Origin: Kitasatospora sp. NBC_01246
GTDB lineage: Bacteria; Actinomycetota; Actinomycetes; Streptomycetales; Streptomycetaceae
Direction: 5' to 3'
DNA length: 64,000 bases
Assembly (NCBI RefSeq): GCF_036226505.1
Contig: NZ_CP108484.1
Location: forward strand, 434,001-498,000
Each line of letters starts with the position of its first letter. The first letter of the stretch is position 1. The notes under the pieces are model-generated. The model saw nothing but the letters and a program-made list of their open reading frames with translations. It did no database searches and was not told the DNA's origin. The translations under genes and the position numbers were made by a program. This document shows positions 57,913 to 64,000 of the stretch, piece after piece.

Positions 57913-58110
57913 GTTCTCGCGCCCCGGGCCCAACTGGCCGGCCTGCTGACCGGAGCGCAGCAGGCCGGCACGGTCCGCCCTGAGCTGCGCCTGCCGGAGC
58001 TGATCGCCTTGATCGCCGGCGCCAGTACGACGATGGAACTCCTCGGAACCGAACCGGCGGCCCAGCAGCGGATCTTCGAAGTGGTCTTCGACGGCCTGCG
58101 GGCCCGCTGA
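57913..58110 (+). pseudogene. C-terminal tail of a TetR-family regulator
   Basis: In the frame ending at the TGA 58108-58110 the sequence reads VLAPRAQLAGLLTGAQQAGT, VRPELRLPELIALIAGASTT, MELLGTEPAAQQRIFEVVFD, GLRAR, the usual last ~65 residues of TetR/AcrR ligand-binding domains (helices 7-9). The DNA-binding half is absent; upstream in frame lie a 15-bp tandem repeat and the end of another gene, with no start. It is a deletion remnant joined at the repeat. Confidence 0.6.
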
Positions 58111-58347
58111 CCGGCAACGCATCGCACATTGCGGGTTACTGACGCTACGTCAGGACCATTCGTCGGCAGACCGGATCGGCCGAACTCGGCCCTCCAGCGG
58201 CAGGCGTCACGATGCCCTCCGCCTCCTTTGCGTCGGAGGCTTCACGACAGCCAAGGAAAGCTTATACATATGCGTCTGCCATGCTGCATTCCTTATGACT
58301 AGGCATCGTGCGGCGGCCGCGATGCCGCTCGGAGTCGATGTGAGGAT

Positions 58348-59076
58348 GTGGCGGTGCGGACGATCGGCCTGATCGGTGGGATGAGCTGGGAGTCGACGGC
58401 GGAGTACTACCGGTTGTTGAACGAGTTCACGCGCGAGCGCCTCGGCGGACTCCACTCGGCGCGGTGCGTGATCTACTCGGTGGACTTCGCGGAGATCGAG
58501 CGATTGCAGGTGCAGGGCCGTTGGACGGAGGCCGGCGAGATCCTGGCCGCGGCCGCCCGGGCGCTTGAGGCGGCCGGCGCGGACATGGTGCTGATCTGCA
58601 CCAACACCATGCACAAGGTCGCGGACCGGGTCGAGGCGGCGGTCTCCATCCCGCTGCTGCACCTGGCCGACGCCACCGCGACGGCCGTGCGGGCGTCGGG
58701 CCTGCGCCGGGTCGGTCTCCTGGGCACCGCGTTCACCATGGAGCAGGACTTCTACCGGGGCCGGCTCGAAGCCGGCGGACTCGATGTGCGCGTCCCGGAC
58801 GCCGACGGGCGCGCGATCGTCCACCACGTCATCTACCAGGAGCTCTGCCTGGGCGTCGTGCGGGAGGAGTCACGCGCCGCCTACCGGAAGGTCATCGCGG
58901 ACCTGGTCGCCGACGGTGCGGAGGGGATCATTCTCGGCTGTACCGAGATCGAGCTCCTCATCGGTTCCGAGGACAGCCCCGTCCCGGTCTTCCCCACCGC
59001 GCGACTCCACGCGGCGGCCGCCGTGCACGCAGCGCTGTCCGACACCCGGCACGAGGGACCCACCGCATCCCGCTGA
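58348..59076 (+). CDS. aspartate/glutamate racemase family protein
   Basis: A 242-residue cofactor-independent racemase-type protein. Both catalytic Cys are present: C84 (VLICTNTMHKVA) and C198 (GIILGCTEIELLIG), with the typical N-terminus VRTIGLIGGMSWESTAEYYR. Members include aspartate, glutamate and broad amino-acid racemases; CTNTMH and the MSWEST motif point to the YgeA/RacX-like group. It supplies or removes D-amino acids. GTG at 58348 or 58354. Single gene. Confidence 0.9.
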   Translation: MAVRTIGLIGGMSWESTAEYYRLLNEFTRERLGGLHSARCVIYSVDFAEIERLQVQGRWTEAGEILAAAARALEAAGADMVLICTNTMHKVADRVEAAVSIPLLHLADATATAVRASGLRRVGLLGTAFTMEQDFYRGRLEAGGLDVRVPDADGRAIVHHVIYQELCLGVVREESRAAYRKVIADLVADGAEGIILGCTEIELLIGSEDSPVPVFPTARLHAAAAVHAALSDTRHEGPTASR

Positions 59077-59159
59077 CCACCGCCGAGACCGAGTGCGGAG
59101 ATCGCGGGCGGGATTCCCCCGCGCAAAGACGAGCGAACGAACGACCTACGAGACGCGGG

Positions 59160-59351
59160 ACCTTCCAACACCCCTACGCGGAGGAGACGTTCGCCGCTGA
59201 CGTGGCCCGGGGCCGGGCGGCGGCCGACAAGTACCGGGCGAAGGCGGGGGACGTGCTCGCGCAACTCGCGCAGCTTGCCGCGTCAGCACGATCCACGCTC
59301 CGAGGCGGACTCGCCGAGGCTCCCGGGACGGGGGCGATCAGATGCTGGTGA
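59160..59351 (+). pseudogene. possible gene fragment
   Basis: The plus frame ending at the TGA 59349-59351 reads FQHPYAEETFAADVARGRAA, ADKYRAKAGDVLAQLAQLAA, an amphipathic helical protein-like stretch. No start codon with a ribosome-binding site fits, and the frame overlaps the 3' end of the tyrosinase gene by 14 bp. Family unknown. Confidence 0.25.
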
Positions 59352-60822
59352 GGCTGACGCTCTCGAAGCTGGGCTGCGGGATGTTCGTCGCCGGCTGCGG
59401 GATGGACGGCACGATCGAGACGGTGAGCGGGCCGTCCGGCATCAGCCCCTGGTCCTTGAGGCGTTGGACCTGCTCGGTGACGTCGTAGCTGGCGTCGTGC
59501 CCGCCGGCGCCGGCCATGCCGAAGAAGGAGATCCAGCCGACGAAGTAGGGGCCCTCCGGGTCGAGGTCGCCGCCGGGGCCGTTGAGGAAGACGTGGAACG
59601 GCGTCCCGGGCGGGATCTCGGTGTACACGTCGTGCACGGTGAGGATGAGGTTGGTCTGCGGCTCGTCGCGGGCGGCGAGCGAGCGCATGGCCCCCTCGAC
59701 GCCACTCGGTTCCAGGGACACCGTGGTCGCCGCCCGGACGTCGAGCGGCTGCCGGGGGTTGGCGACGGAGGCCGCCAGGACCCGCTCGCCCGCCCGTGGG
59801 GCCTGGACCGGCGGCAGGATCACCGGCCGGGTGCCCGACCCGTCGGTCAGCGACTCGTACGCGTAGTCGCGTGCGTCGTCCATGACCGCCTTGCTGGTGG
59901 GCCGTTCCTCCTGTCCGTTCCCGTCGAAGAAGATGAACGCGTGGTCCAGCCAGGACGTGTGGTCCGGGTTCTGGTTGCCCTTGTCCAGCCAGCCCGACCA
60001 GAGCCGGTCGAGGTTGGCGTGGTGCAGCCAGAAGATCGGATCGCGGGCGGAGCCCTCCACCCGGCCCATCCAGCCGCCGACGCCACCGTGGACCTGGTTG
60101 TGCGGGACGTTCTCCAGCTCGCCGAAGCCGGGCTGGAAGTGGGGCATGACGGTGTAGCTGACCTCGCTGCCGAAGGTCGGCTGGACCGGCGTCCGGCTCT
60201 TCGTGGCGGCGAAGATCGTCTCGCTCATCGCCCTGAAGGGGTTGAGGTCCACGTAGGGGAGGACCTGACGGGCGGTGTTCTTGTCCTTGGCGCGATGCGG
60301 GGCGGCCCAGAACTCCGCCTCGGTCGTCGGTTCCAGGTCGTCCCGGAGGCAGAGCGGGTTGTCGACGGTCAGGGTGGTGCCGCCCGGGCGGTCCGGCATC
60401 TTCGGGCTGCGGAAGGCCGCCGGGAGCGCGCGTGTCGTGAAGGTCGAGGGCGGGGTGGCGGAGGGCGCGTCCAGCGCGTAGTCCCAGTACGGGAGGGCCC
60501 AGGTGGTGGAGGGGTCGGGGGTGATGTGCTCCTCGGCGGCGATCTCCTTGATGGCCGCCCGGATGATCCGCTCGAAGTACCAGAGGTAGCCCCGGTGCCA
60601 CGGCAGGAAGAACCAGCCTCCGTGCGGACACTGGCTGAAGGCTTCGTGCGTCTGCGTGACGGTGGGCGGGATGCCGTGGATGCACCCCTGGAAGACCCAG
60701 CTCGTCGGGTCGGTGGCGGGCCGCTGCTGCATCCTTCCGACGGCGCGGGCGTACCAGTACAGCACCGGATCCCACTCGGCCATCTTGCTGGCGTCTCTTC
60801 GTATGAACGTTCCGTTCGACAT
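59338..60822 (-). CDS. tyrosinase-family type-3 copper enzyme
   Basis: A 494-residue polyphenol oxidase. CuA ligands are H49 (CIHG), H67 (CPHGGWFFLPWHRGYLW) and H76; CuB ligands H241 and H245 (HNQVHGGVGG) plus His at 267/268 (DPIFWLHHANLDRLW). C47 next to H49 could form a thioether. The ~200-residue C-terminal part is a β-rich lid. No twin-arginine or Sec signal peptide is seen. It oxidises phenols to o-quinones; classical Streptomyces tyrosinases (MelC2) are about 275 residues and need MelC1. This larger type resembles plant or fungal PPO. AGGAG precedes the ATG at 60822. A small unknown gene is divergent. Confidence 0.92.
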   Translation of the reverse strand: MSNGTFIRRDASKMAEWDPVLYWYARAVGRMQQRPATDPTSWVFQGCIHGIPPTVTQTHEAFSQCPHGGWFFLPWHRGYLWYFERIIRAAIKEIAAEEHITPDPSTTWALPYWDYALDAPSATPPSTFTTRALPAAFRSPKMPDRPGGTTLTVDNPLCLRDDLEPTTEAEFWAAPHRAKDKNTARQVLPYVDLNPFRAMSETIFAATKSRTPVQPTFGSEVSYTVMPHFQPGFGELENVPHNQVHGGVGGWMGRVEGSARDPIFWLHHANLDRLWSGWLDKGNQNPDHTSWLDHAFIFFDGNGQEERPTSKAVMDDARDYAYESLTDGSGTRPVILPPVQAPRAGERVLAASVANPRQPLDVRAATTVSLEPSGVEGAMRSLAARDEPQTNLILTVHDVYTEIPPGTPFHVFLNGPGGDLDPEGPYFVGWISFFGMAGAGGHDASYDVTEQVQRLKDQGLMPDGPLTVSIVPSIPQPATNIPQPSFESVSLTSI

Positions 60823-60991
60823 GTCACTCCTAGGGTGGGCCGGACGCCCTGGCCGGGCGCCCCGGATTCCCGGGGCGGCGGCGGCCGCCCCGTGGTGCTT
60901 CGTCCACAAGCCTTCGAGGAGGTGAACCGGGCCCGCTGTCCGGACGAGCGGCGGCGGGCGGGGCAGGGCGCCCGAAGGACCCCGGAACGAG

Positions 60992-61450
60992 GTGCCCGAT
61001 CCGCCTCACCCGCCCAGGAGGGACGCCAGGAACACCAGCGCTCTGACCGGCACGTACACCTACCGGAGCTTCCTCGAACGGCCCGATCCCGTCGACGACT
61101 TCAATGTCCTGCGGTTCGCCCAGGCGACGCTGCGGCTCACGGCCGACGCGGACGGCGCCCTCCACGGTGAACCGATCCTCTCGGATCCGGGGGAGGAACC
61201 GGCTTTGATCATGGATATGGTCGGCCGGGCGGAGGACTCGCCCCGCCTCCCGTTCACGTTGAGCGGCCGGGGCCGACCGCCCGTCGCGGACCTCCACTAC
61301 GACCACGACGTCGTCGTCCTGCGCCACTGGGAGACCGGGACCGACCAGCGGATGGTCCTGGCCGGGGCGGCGCTGCGGGCGGAGCCGCACTCGGGTGGCC
61401 CCGCCGGGCAGACCGCGAGGTTCCTGGCGGTACGCCGCTGCGGTGCGTGA
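60992..61450 (+). CDS. unknown protein divergent from the tyrosinase
   Basis: A 152-residue protein if GTG 60992 is used. I do not recognise it, but the body is compact and β-rich: LTGTYTYRSFLERPDPVDDF, NVLRFAQATLRLTADADGAL, HGEPILSDPGEEPALIMDMV, DLHYDHDVVVLRHWETGTDQ, MVLAGAALRAEPH. The alternation suggests a lipocalin-like or calycin-type barrel. No signal peptide. It lies 169 bp from the tyrosinase start, head to head, so a partner role (chaperone, substrate carrier, regulator) is possible. The strongest Shine-Dalgarno-like sequence (AGGAGG) lies downstream of the GTG, without a suitable start after it, so the start is uncertain. Confidence 0.65.
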   Translation: MPDPPHPPRRDARNTSALTGTYTYRSFLERPDPVDDFNVLRFAQATLRLTADADGALHGEPILSDPGEEPALIMDMVGRAEDSPRLPFTLSGRGRPPVADLHYDHDVVVLRHWETGTDQRMVLAGAALRAEPHSGGPAGQTARFLAVRRCGA

Positions 61451-61473
61451 CCCGGTCACCGGACGGCCCGCCG

Positions 61474-62133
61474 TCAACTCATGCCGAGCAGCATGTAGGC
61501 CATGCCGATCGACATCACCGTGCGCCGCGCGGCGACCAGGTCGGGTGAGGTCAGGGCGGCCGGTCCGTGGACGCGGGCCGGCCGCCCTGCCGGTCGTTCC
61601 CCCCGCGGGCGGCCCACGGCGGCCGGGCGCGGCAGGAGCGTGCCCGCGCCGCGGGCCGCGTGGACCAGGAAGTAGGCGACCAGCGCCAGCAGGGCCCACT
61701 CCGGCACCGCGGCATGGCCGCCCCCGTGGCCGCCACCGGTGTGGCCGGCGCCCGCGTGGCGCTGCGCCGGTGCCATCAGCAGCACCAGGGCGGCCATCAC
61801 CGCCGCGCTGAGGATGTGGTGCGGATAGTGACGCAGGGCGCCGGTCGGGGCCGAGCGGTGGTGACGGCCCATCCGCCCCGCCAGCAGGAGCGCCGGCCAG
61901 GCCGCGGCCGCGGCGAGCAGAGCGGCCCACAGGACTCGCGGCAGCGGGTCCGCCGCCGGTGCCACCATGGCGACCATGGCGAGGGCCGTCACGAACTCGA
62001 TCGGCTCCAGCCGGCGGTCCGGACAGCCGCCCCCCGCGACGGCGAGGGCGCAGTGGACCGCACACCAGCCGGTCAGGGCGATCAGCAGGGCGGTGGCGAT
62101 CACGGGCTCTTGCACGGGAGACCCCCGTTCCAT
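61474..62133 (-). CDS. DUF5134-like membrane protein
   Basis: A 219-residue protein with five to six hydrophobic segments: VIATALLIALTGWCAVHCAL, EFVTALAMVAMVAPA, PRVLWAALLAAAAAWPALLL, ILSAAVMAALVLLMAP, EWALLALVAYFLVHAA, and MSIGMAYMLLGMS at the end. A His/Gly-rich periplasmic or cytoplasmic loop (HAGAGHTGGGHGGGHA) and the Met-rich end are usual for the DUF5134 family; copper or other metal handling has been suggested for such loops but is unproven. GAGGGG is placed for ATG at 62133. It neighbours a copper enzyme, which may be coincidence. Confidence 0.75.
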   Translation of the reverse strand: MERGSPVQEPVIATALLIALTGWCAVHCALAVAGGGCPDRRLEPIEFVTALAMVAMVAPAADPLPRVLWAALLAAAAAWPALLLAGRMGRHHRSAPTGALRHYPHHILSAAVMAALVLLMAPAQRHAGAGHTGGGHGGGHAAVPEWALLALVAYFLVHAARGAGTLLPRPAAVGRPRGERPAGRPARVHGPAALTSPDLVAARRTVMSIGMAYMLLGMS

Positions 62134-62439
62134 GGCCGTACCCCTCATCTCCACGGTAGGCCGCGGTGCGGCGGGGCGCACGGGGAAACCGGACCGCCCG
62201 GCCGGCGGTCACCTCCGGCCCCCCGACCGCGGGAACAGGGAGTGACCGGGGCTGCGGCGCGGCAGAACTGACGGAGCGTCACCCGCCGCCCGGCGTATCG
62301 CGCACGACGCGGCCGCCCCCTCGGAGCCAGTCGATACCCGCACAGCAAGTCCGTGCACGAAGTTGGCCGAGAATGCACTCCCCCTTCATTGTCGTGCACC
62401 GGACAATTAGGCCGGATCCCGCACAGAAAGGACCTACCG
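62134..62439. other. 306-bp divergent control region
   Basis: Between the DUF5134-like gene and the phospholipase gene. Contains the inverted repeat ATTGTC-N8-GACAAT (62388-62407). Otherwise nothing recognised. Confidence 0.5.
62388..62407. promoter_or_regulatory. inverted repeat upstream of the phospholipase
   Basis: ATTGTC, 8 nt, GACAAT: perfect 6-bp half-sites in the only A/T-rich part of the region, 32 bp upstream of ATG 62440. Putative regulator site. Confidence 0.4.
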
Positions 62440-63447
62440 ATGAAGCTGTCCGTCCGCCGCTCCCTCCGCGCCACGGCCGTGGCCCTGGCCGCGCTGCTCG
62501 CGCTGGCCGCACCCGCCCTCGCGGCCCCCGCCACGACCGCCGCTCCGGCCGCCCCCGCGGCCTCGGCCGCCGACCAGCGCCAGGCCATCTACGCCATCGC
62601 GCACCGGGTCGACACCCTGGACGGCGTGGACGCCGCGCTCAACCACGGCGCCAACGCGATCGAGATCGACGTCTGCGCGTGGTGGAACCCGAACGAATGG
62701 CGTGCCTACCACGACTGTTCCTCGGCCGGTGAGAACCGACTGGGCCCCAGCTTCGACAGCATGATCGACCGTATCCTCTCCAACGCCAACGCGGGACGCC
62801 GGCTCGCCCTGGTCTGGCTGGACATCAAGGACCCGAACTACTGCGGGGAGCAGCCGAACCGCACGTGCAGCGTCGCCGGGCTGCGTGACAAGGCGCAGCG
62901 GCTGACGGCCGCCGGGATCCAGGTGCTCTACGGCTTCTTCGAGTACCACGGCGGCAGCACCCCGGACGTCGGCGGCCGGGGCTGGCAGAGCCTGGCGGGC
63001 AGGCTCGGCCCGCTGGAGGGCATCACCTCGACCGGGACCCGCGACCAGGTCCAGGGCGCCTTCAACCGGTCCGGCAACGGGTTCCCGGCCGGGCACCGGG
63101 CGATGGACTACGGCGACTCCGACATCACCAAGGGGTTCGGCAACTGCACGGAACCCACCTACAACACCTGCGCGGAGCTGAAGAAGGGCGCCGGTGACCG
63201 GGCCGCCGGGCGGCTCGCGGCCACGCTGTCCTGGACGACCACGTACAACGACCCGTGGTACGTCGACAAGCTCCTCGGCGACGCCCGCGTGGACGGCATC
63301 ATCGCCGGCTACGGCGCCTTCACCGGGGTGCGCGAGTACGACAACAGCTGGCAGTGCGCCAACGCCGTCAACCTGATCCGTGACTGGGTGAACCGCCACA
63401 GCGGCACCCACCGGATGGCCAACGCCGGCGACCGCCTCTTCCGGTAG
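62440..63447 (+). CDS. secreted phospholipase D of the sphingomyelinase-D-like (GDPD) fold
   Basis: A 335-residue exported enzyme. Signal peptide (about 1-29, ALAAP), then a TIM barrel with the active site of spider/corynebacterial sphingomyelinase D: H55 (YAIAHRVDTLDGVDAALNHG), E75 and D77 (NAIEIDVCAWW), H91 (AYHDCSS) and D128 (LVWLDIKD). The spacing H-20-E-2-D-14-H is almost that of the spider enzyme (His12, Glu32, Asp34, His47). It should cleave phosphodiester head groups outside the cell with Mg2+ and may transphosphatidylate. AAAGGA precedes ATG at 62440. Several Cys may form disulfides. Confidence 0.85.
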   Translation: MKLSVRRSLRATAVALAALLALAAPALAAPATTAAPAAPAASAADQRQAIYAIAHRVDTLDGVDAALNHGANAIEIDVCAWWNPNEWRAYHDCSSAGENRLGPSFDSMIDRILSNANAGRRLALVWLDIKDPNYCGEQPNRTCSVAGLRDKAQRLTAAGIQVLYGFFEYHGGSTPDVGGRGWQSLAGRLGPLEGITSTGTRDQVQGAFNRSGNGFPAGHRAMDYGDSDITKGFGNCTEPTYNTCAELKKGAGDRAAGRLAATLSWTTTYNDPWYVDKLLGDARVDGIIAGYGAFTGVREYDNSWQCANAVNLIRDWVNRHSGTHRMANAGDRLFR

Positions 63448-63525
63448 CGGGACCGTCGCGGCCGGGAGCCCCCGGTCCGGTGACCGGCGCCGCCCGTGGA
63501 CCGGTCCGACAGCCGTCGGACGGGA

Positions 63526-64000
63526 CTACGGGCGGCGTCCCCATGCGGAGATCATCGGAGCGGTGGCGAGGTCGAGCCGCCCGGTGGCGACGTTCGCCAG
63601 GTGCCGGTCGATCTCCTCGTCGGTGGCGAGCCCGTGCTCGACCAGACGGTGGCGGATCTGCCGCACCGTCGCGTCCTCCAGTACGGCGCACGCCGGTGAG
63701 GTGATCGGGAAGTACGCGTCGGCCCGCACGTCCTCCAGGCCGGCTTCGCGCAGCACCCTGGGCAGGGTCCGCCCGTAGGCGAGGTCCGCGCCGCGCGCCG
63801 CCATCAGGGTGCGAAACCCCGTGCGCAAGCGGTTGGCGAGCCGCTGTTCGGGGCCGGACTCGTCCGGGCAGAGCAGCGGCTGCAACGCGGGGTCGGCGTC
63901 CTCCAGGAGCAGCCGACCACCGGGGCGCAGCGCGCTGACCATCCTGCGCAGGGCCTCGGCGCGGTCGGCGACGTGCACCAGGACCAGCCGGGCGTGCACC
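63526..64000 (-). CDS. class I SAM-dependent methyltransferase, N-terminus beyond the window
   Basis: The right edge cuts the gene; 157 C-terminal residues remain. They show the second half of a Rossmann methyltransferase: LVLVHVADRAEALRRMVSAL, RPGGRLLLEDADPALQPLLC, then a helical insert and LREAGLEDVRADAYFPITSP, ending with a helix and DLATAPMISAWGRRP. The LVHVADR motif with RPGGRLLLED is common to Methyltransf_25/11. The SAM-binding glycine loop lies outside. Substrate unknown. Hairpin GTCCGAC/GTCGGAC at 63504-63521 may terminate it. Confidence 0.8.
   Translation of the reverse strand, partial: VHARLVLVHVADRAEALRRMVSALRPGGRLLLEDADPALQPLLCPDESGPEQRLANRLRTGFRTLMAARGADLAYGRTLPRVLREAGLEDVRADAYFPITSPACAVLEDATVRQIRHRLVEHGLATDEEIDRHLANVATGRLDLATAPMISAWGRRP

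Noticed and set aside
61474..62133. A copper-delivery role for the His/Met-rich membrane protein beside the tyrosinase
   Set aside because: The genes are not in one operon and the unknown gene lies between; proximity alone is not enough.

Overview
This window is high-GC actinobacterial DNA, most likely from a Streptomycetaceae genome (Streptomyces or Kitasatospora). The evidence is the strong G/C bias at third codon positions, frequent GTG and TTG starts, GTGA/ATGA overlaps, secreted proteins with Ala-rich signal peptides, two Roadblock/LC7 proteins, a SigK/RskA pair, an ECF42/DGPF pair, and TANNNT boxes placed directly before start codons (leaderless transcripts). I see no rRNA, tRNA, CRISPR array, intact insertion sequence, integrase or replication origin. 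It reads as accessory or chromosome-arm sequence: short operons separated by perfect hairpin terminators, with gene remnants in several gaps.

Layout, left to right. 0-1.5 kb: a PATAN/DUF4388-like gene coupled to one Roadblock gene, divergent from a second Roadblock gene. 2.4-5.5 kb: a flavin hydroxylase of the 4-hydroxybenzoate 3-monooxygenase type and an O-methyltransferase with a large extra N-terminal region. 5.7 kb: the C-terminal stump of ppnP. 6.2-9.3 kb: a secreted ricin-lectin protein and a divergent class B-type penicillin-binding protein, with a palindrome between them. 9.4-14.4 kb: a PucR-type regulator followed by an M20 deacylase, a GNAT acyltransferase and an enolase-superfamily racemase; together these fit the N-succinyl route that turns D-amino acids into L-amino acids. 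14.7-17.3 kb: a YrdC/Sua5-family protein, a RibD-like reductase, a small secreted propeller-repeat protein and an unknown. 17.4-21.1 kb: a SigK/RskA module with a membrane sulfite-oxidase-like protein (frameshifted here) and a fasciclin lipoprotein; a SigK-type promoter sits on the start of the oxidoreductase gene.

21.2-30.8 kb holds three regulator-target groups: MarR with an EmrB-type MFS exporter, MarR with a membrane protein and an NmrA-like protein, and an XRE/MmyB-like regulator with an aldo/keto reductase. Among them lie an S13 D,D-carboxypeptidase, an XRE remnant and an unknown gene with an SOS-like dyad. 31-40 kb: the ECF42/DGPF pair, an Excalibur-domain membrane protein, a GNAT, a dienelactone-hydrolase-like protein that lacks its nucleophile, a lipoprotein, an ADP-ribosylglycohydrolase, a membrane protein and a frameshifted S-adenosyl methyltransferase. 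41-46 kb: a P-loop ATPase/HTH regulator, a GNAT, a GT1 glycosyltransferase and an AlkZ-like DNA glycosylase. 46.9-54.8 kb: a secreted GH20 hexosaminidase with a ricin domain, a TmrB-like P-loop protein, a DUF1062 protein, an F420-type nitroreductase, an ABC ATPase with its permease, and a NIPSNAP protein. 55.3-64 kb: a large secreted β-helix/PKD protein, a TetR tail, an Asp/Glu racemase-family protein, a tyrosinase with a divergent unknown partner, a DUF5134-like membrane protein, a sphingomyelinase-D-like phospholipase D, and a methyltransferase cut by the right edge.

The candidates most worth following are the hydroxylase/fusion-methyltransferase pair, the regulated D-to-L amino-acid operon, the SigK module, and the tyrosinase with its unknown partner. 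Family assignments come from reading the translated sequence and remembered family features; no database search was run.
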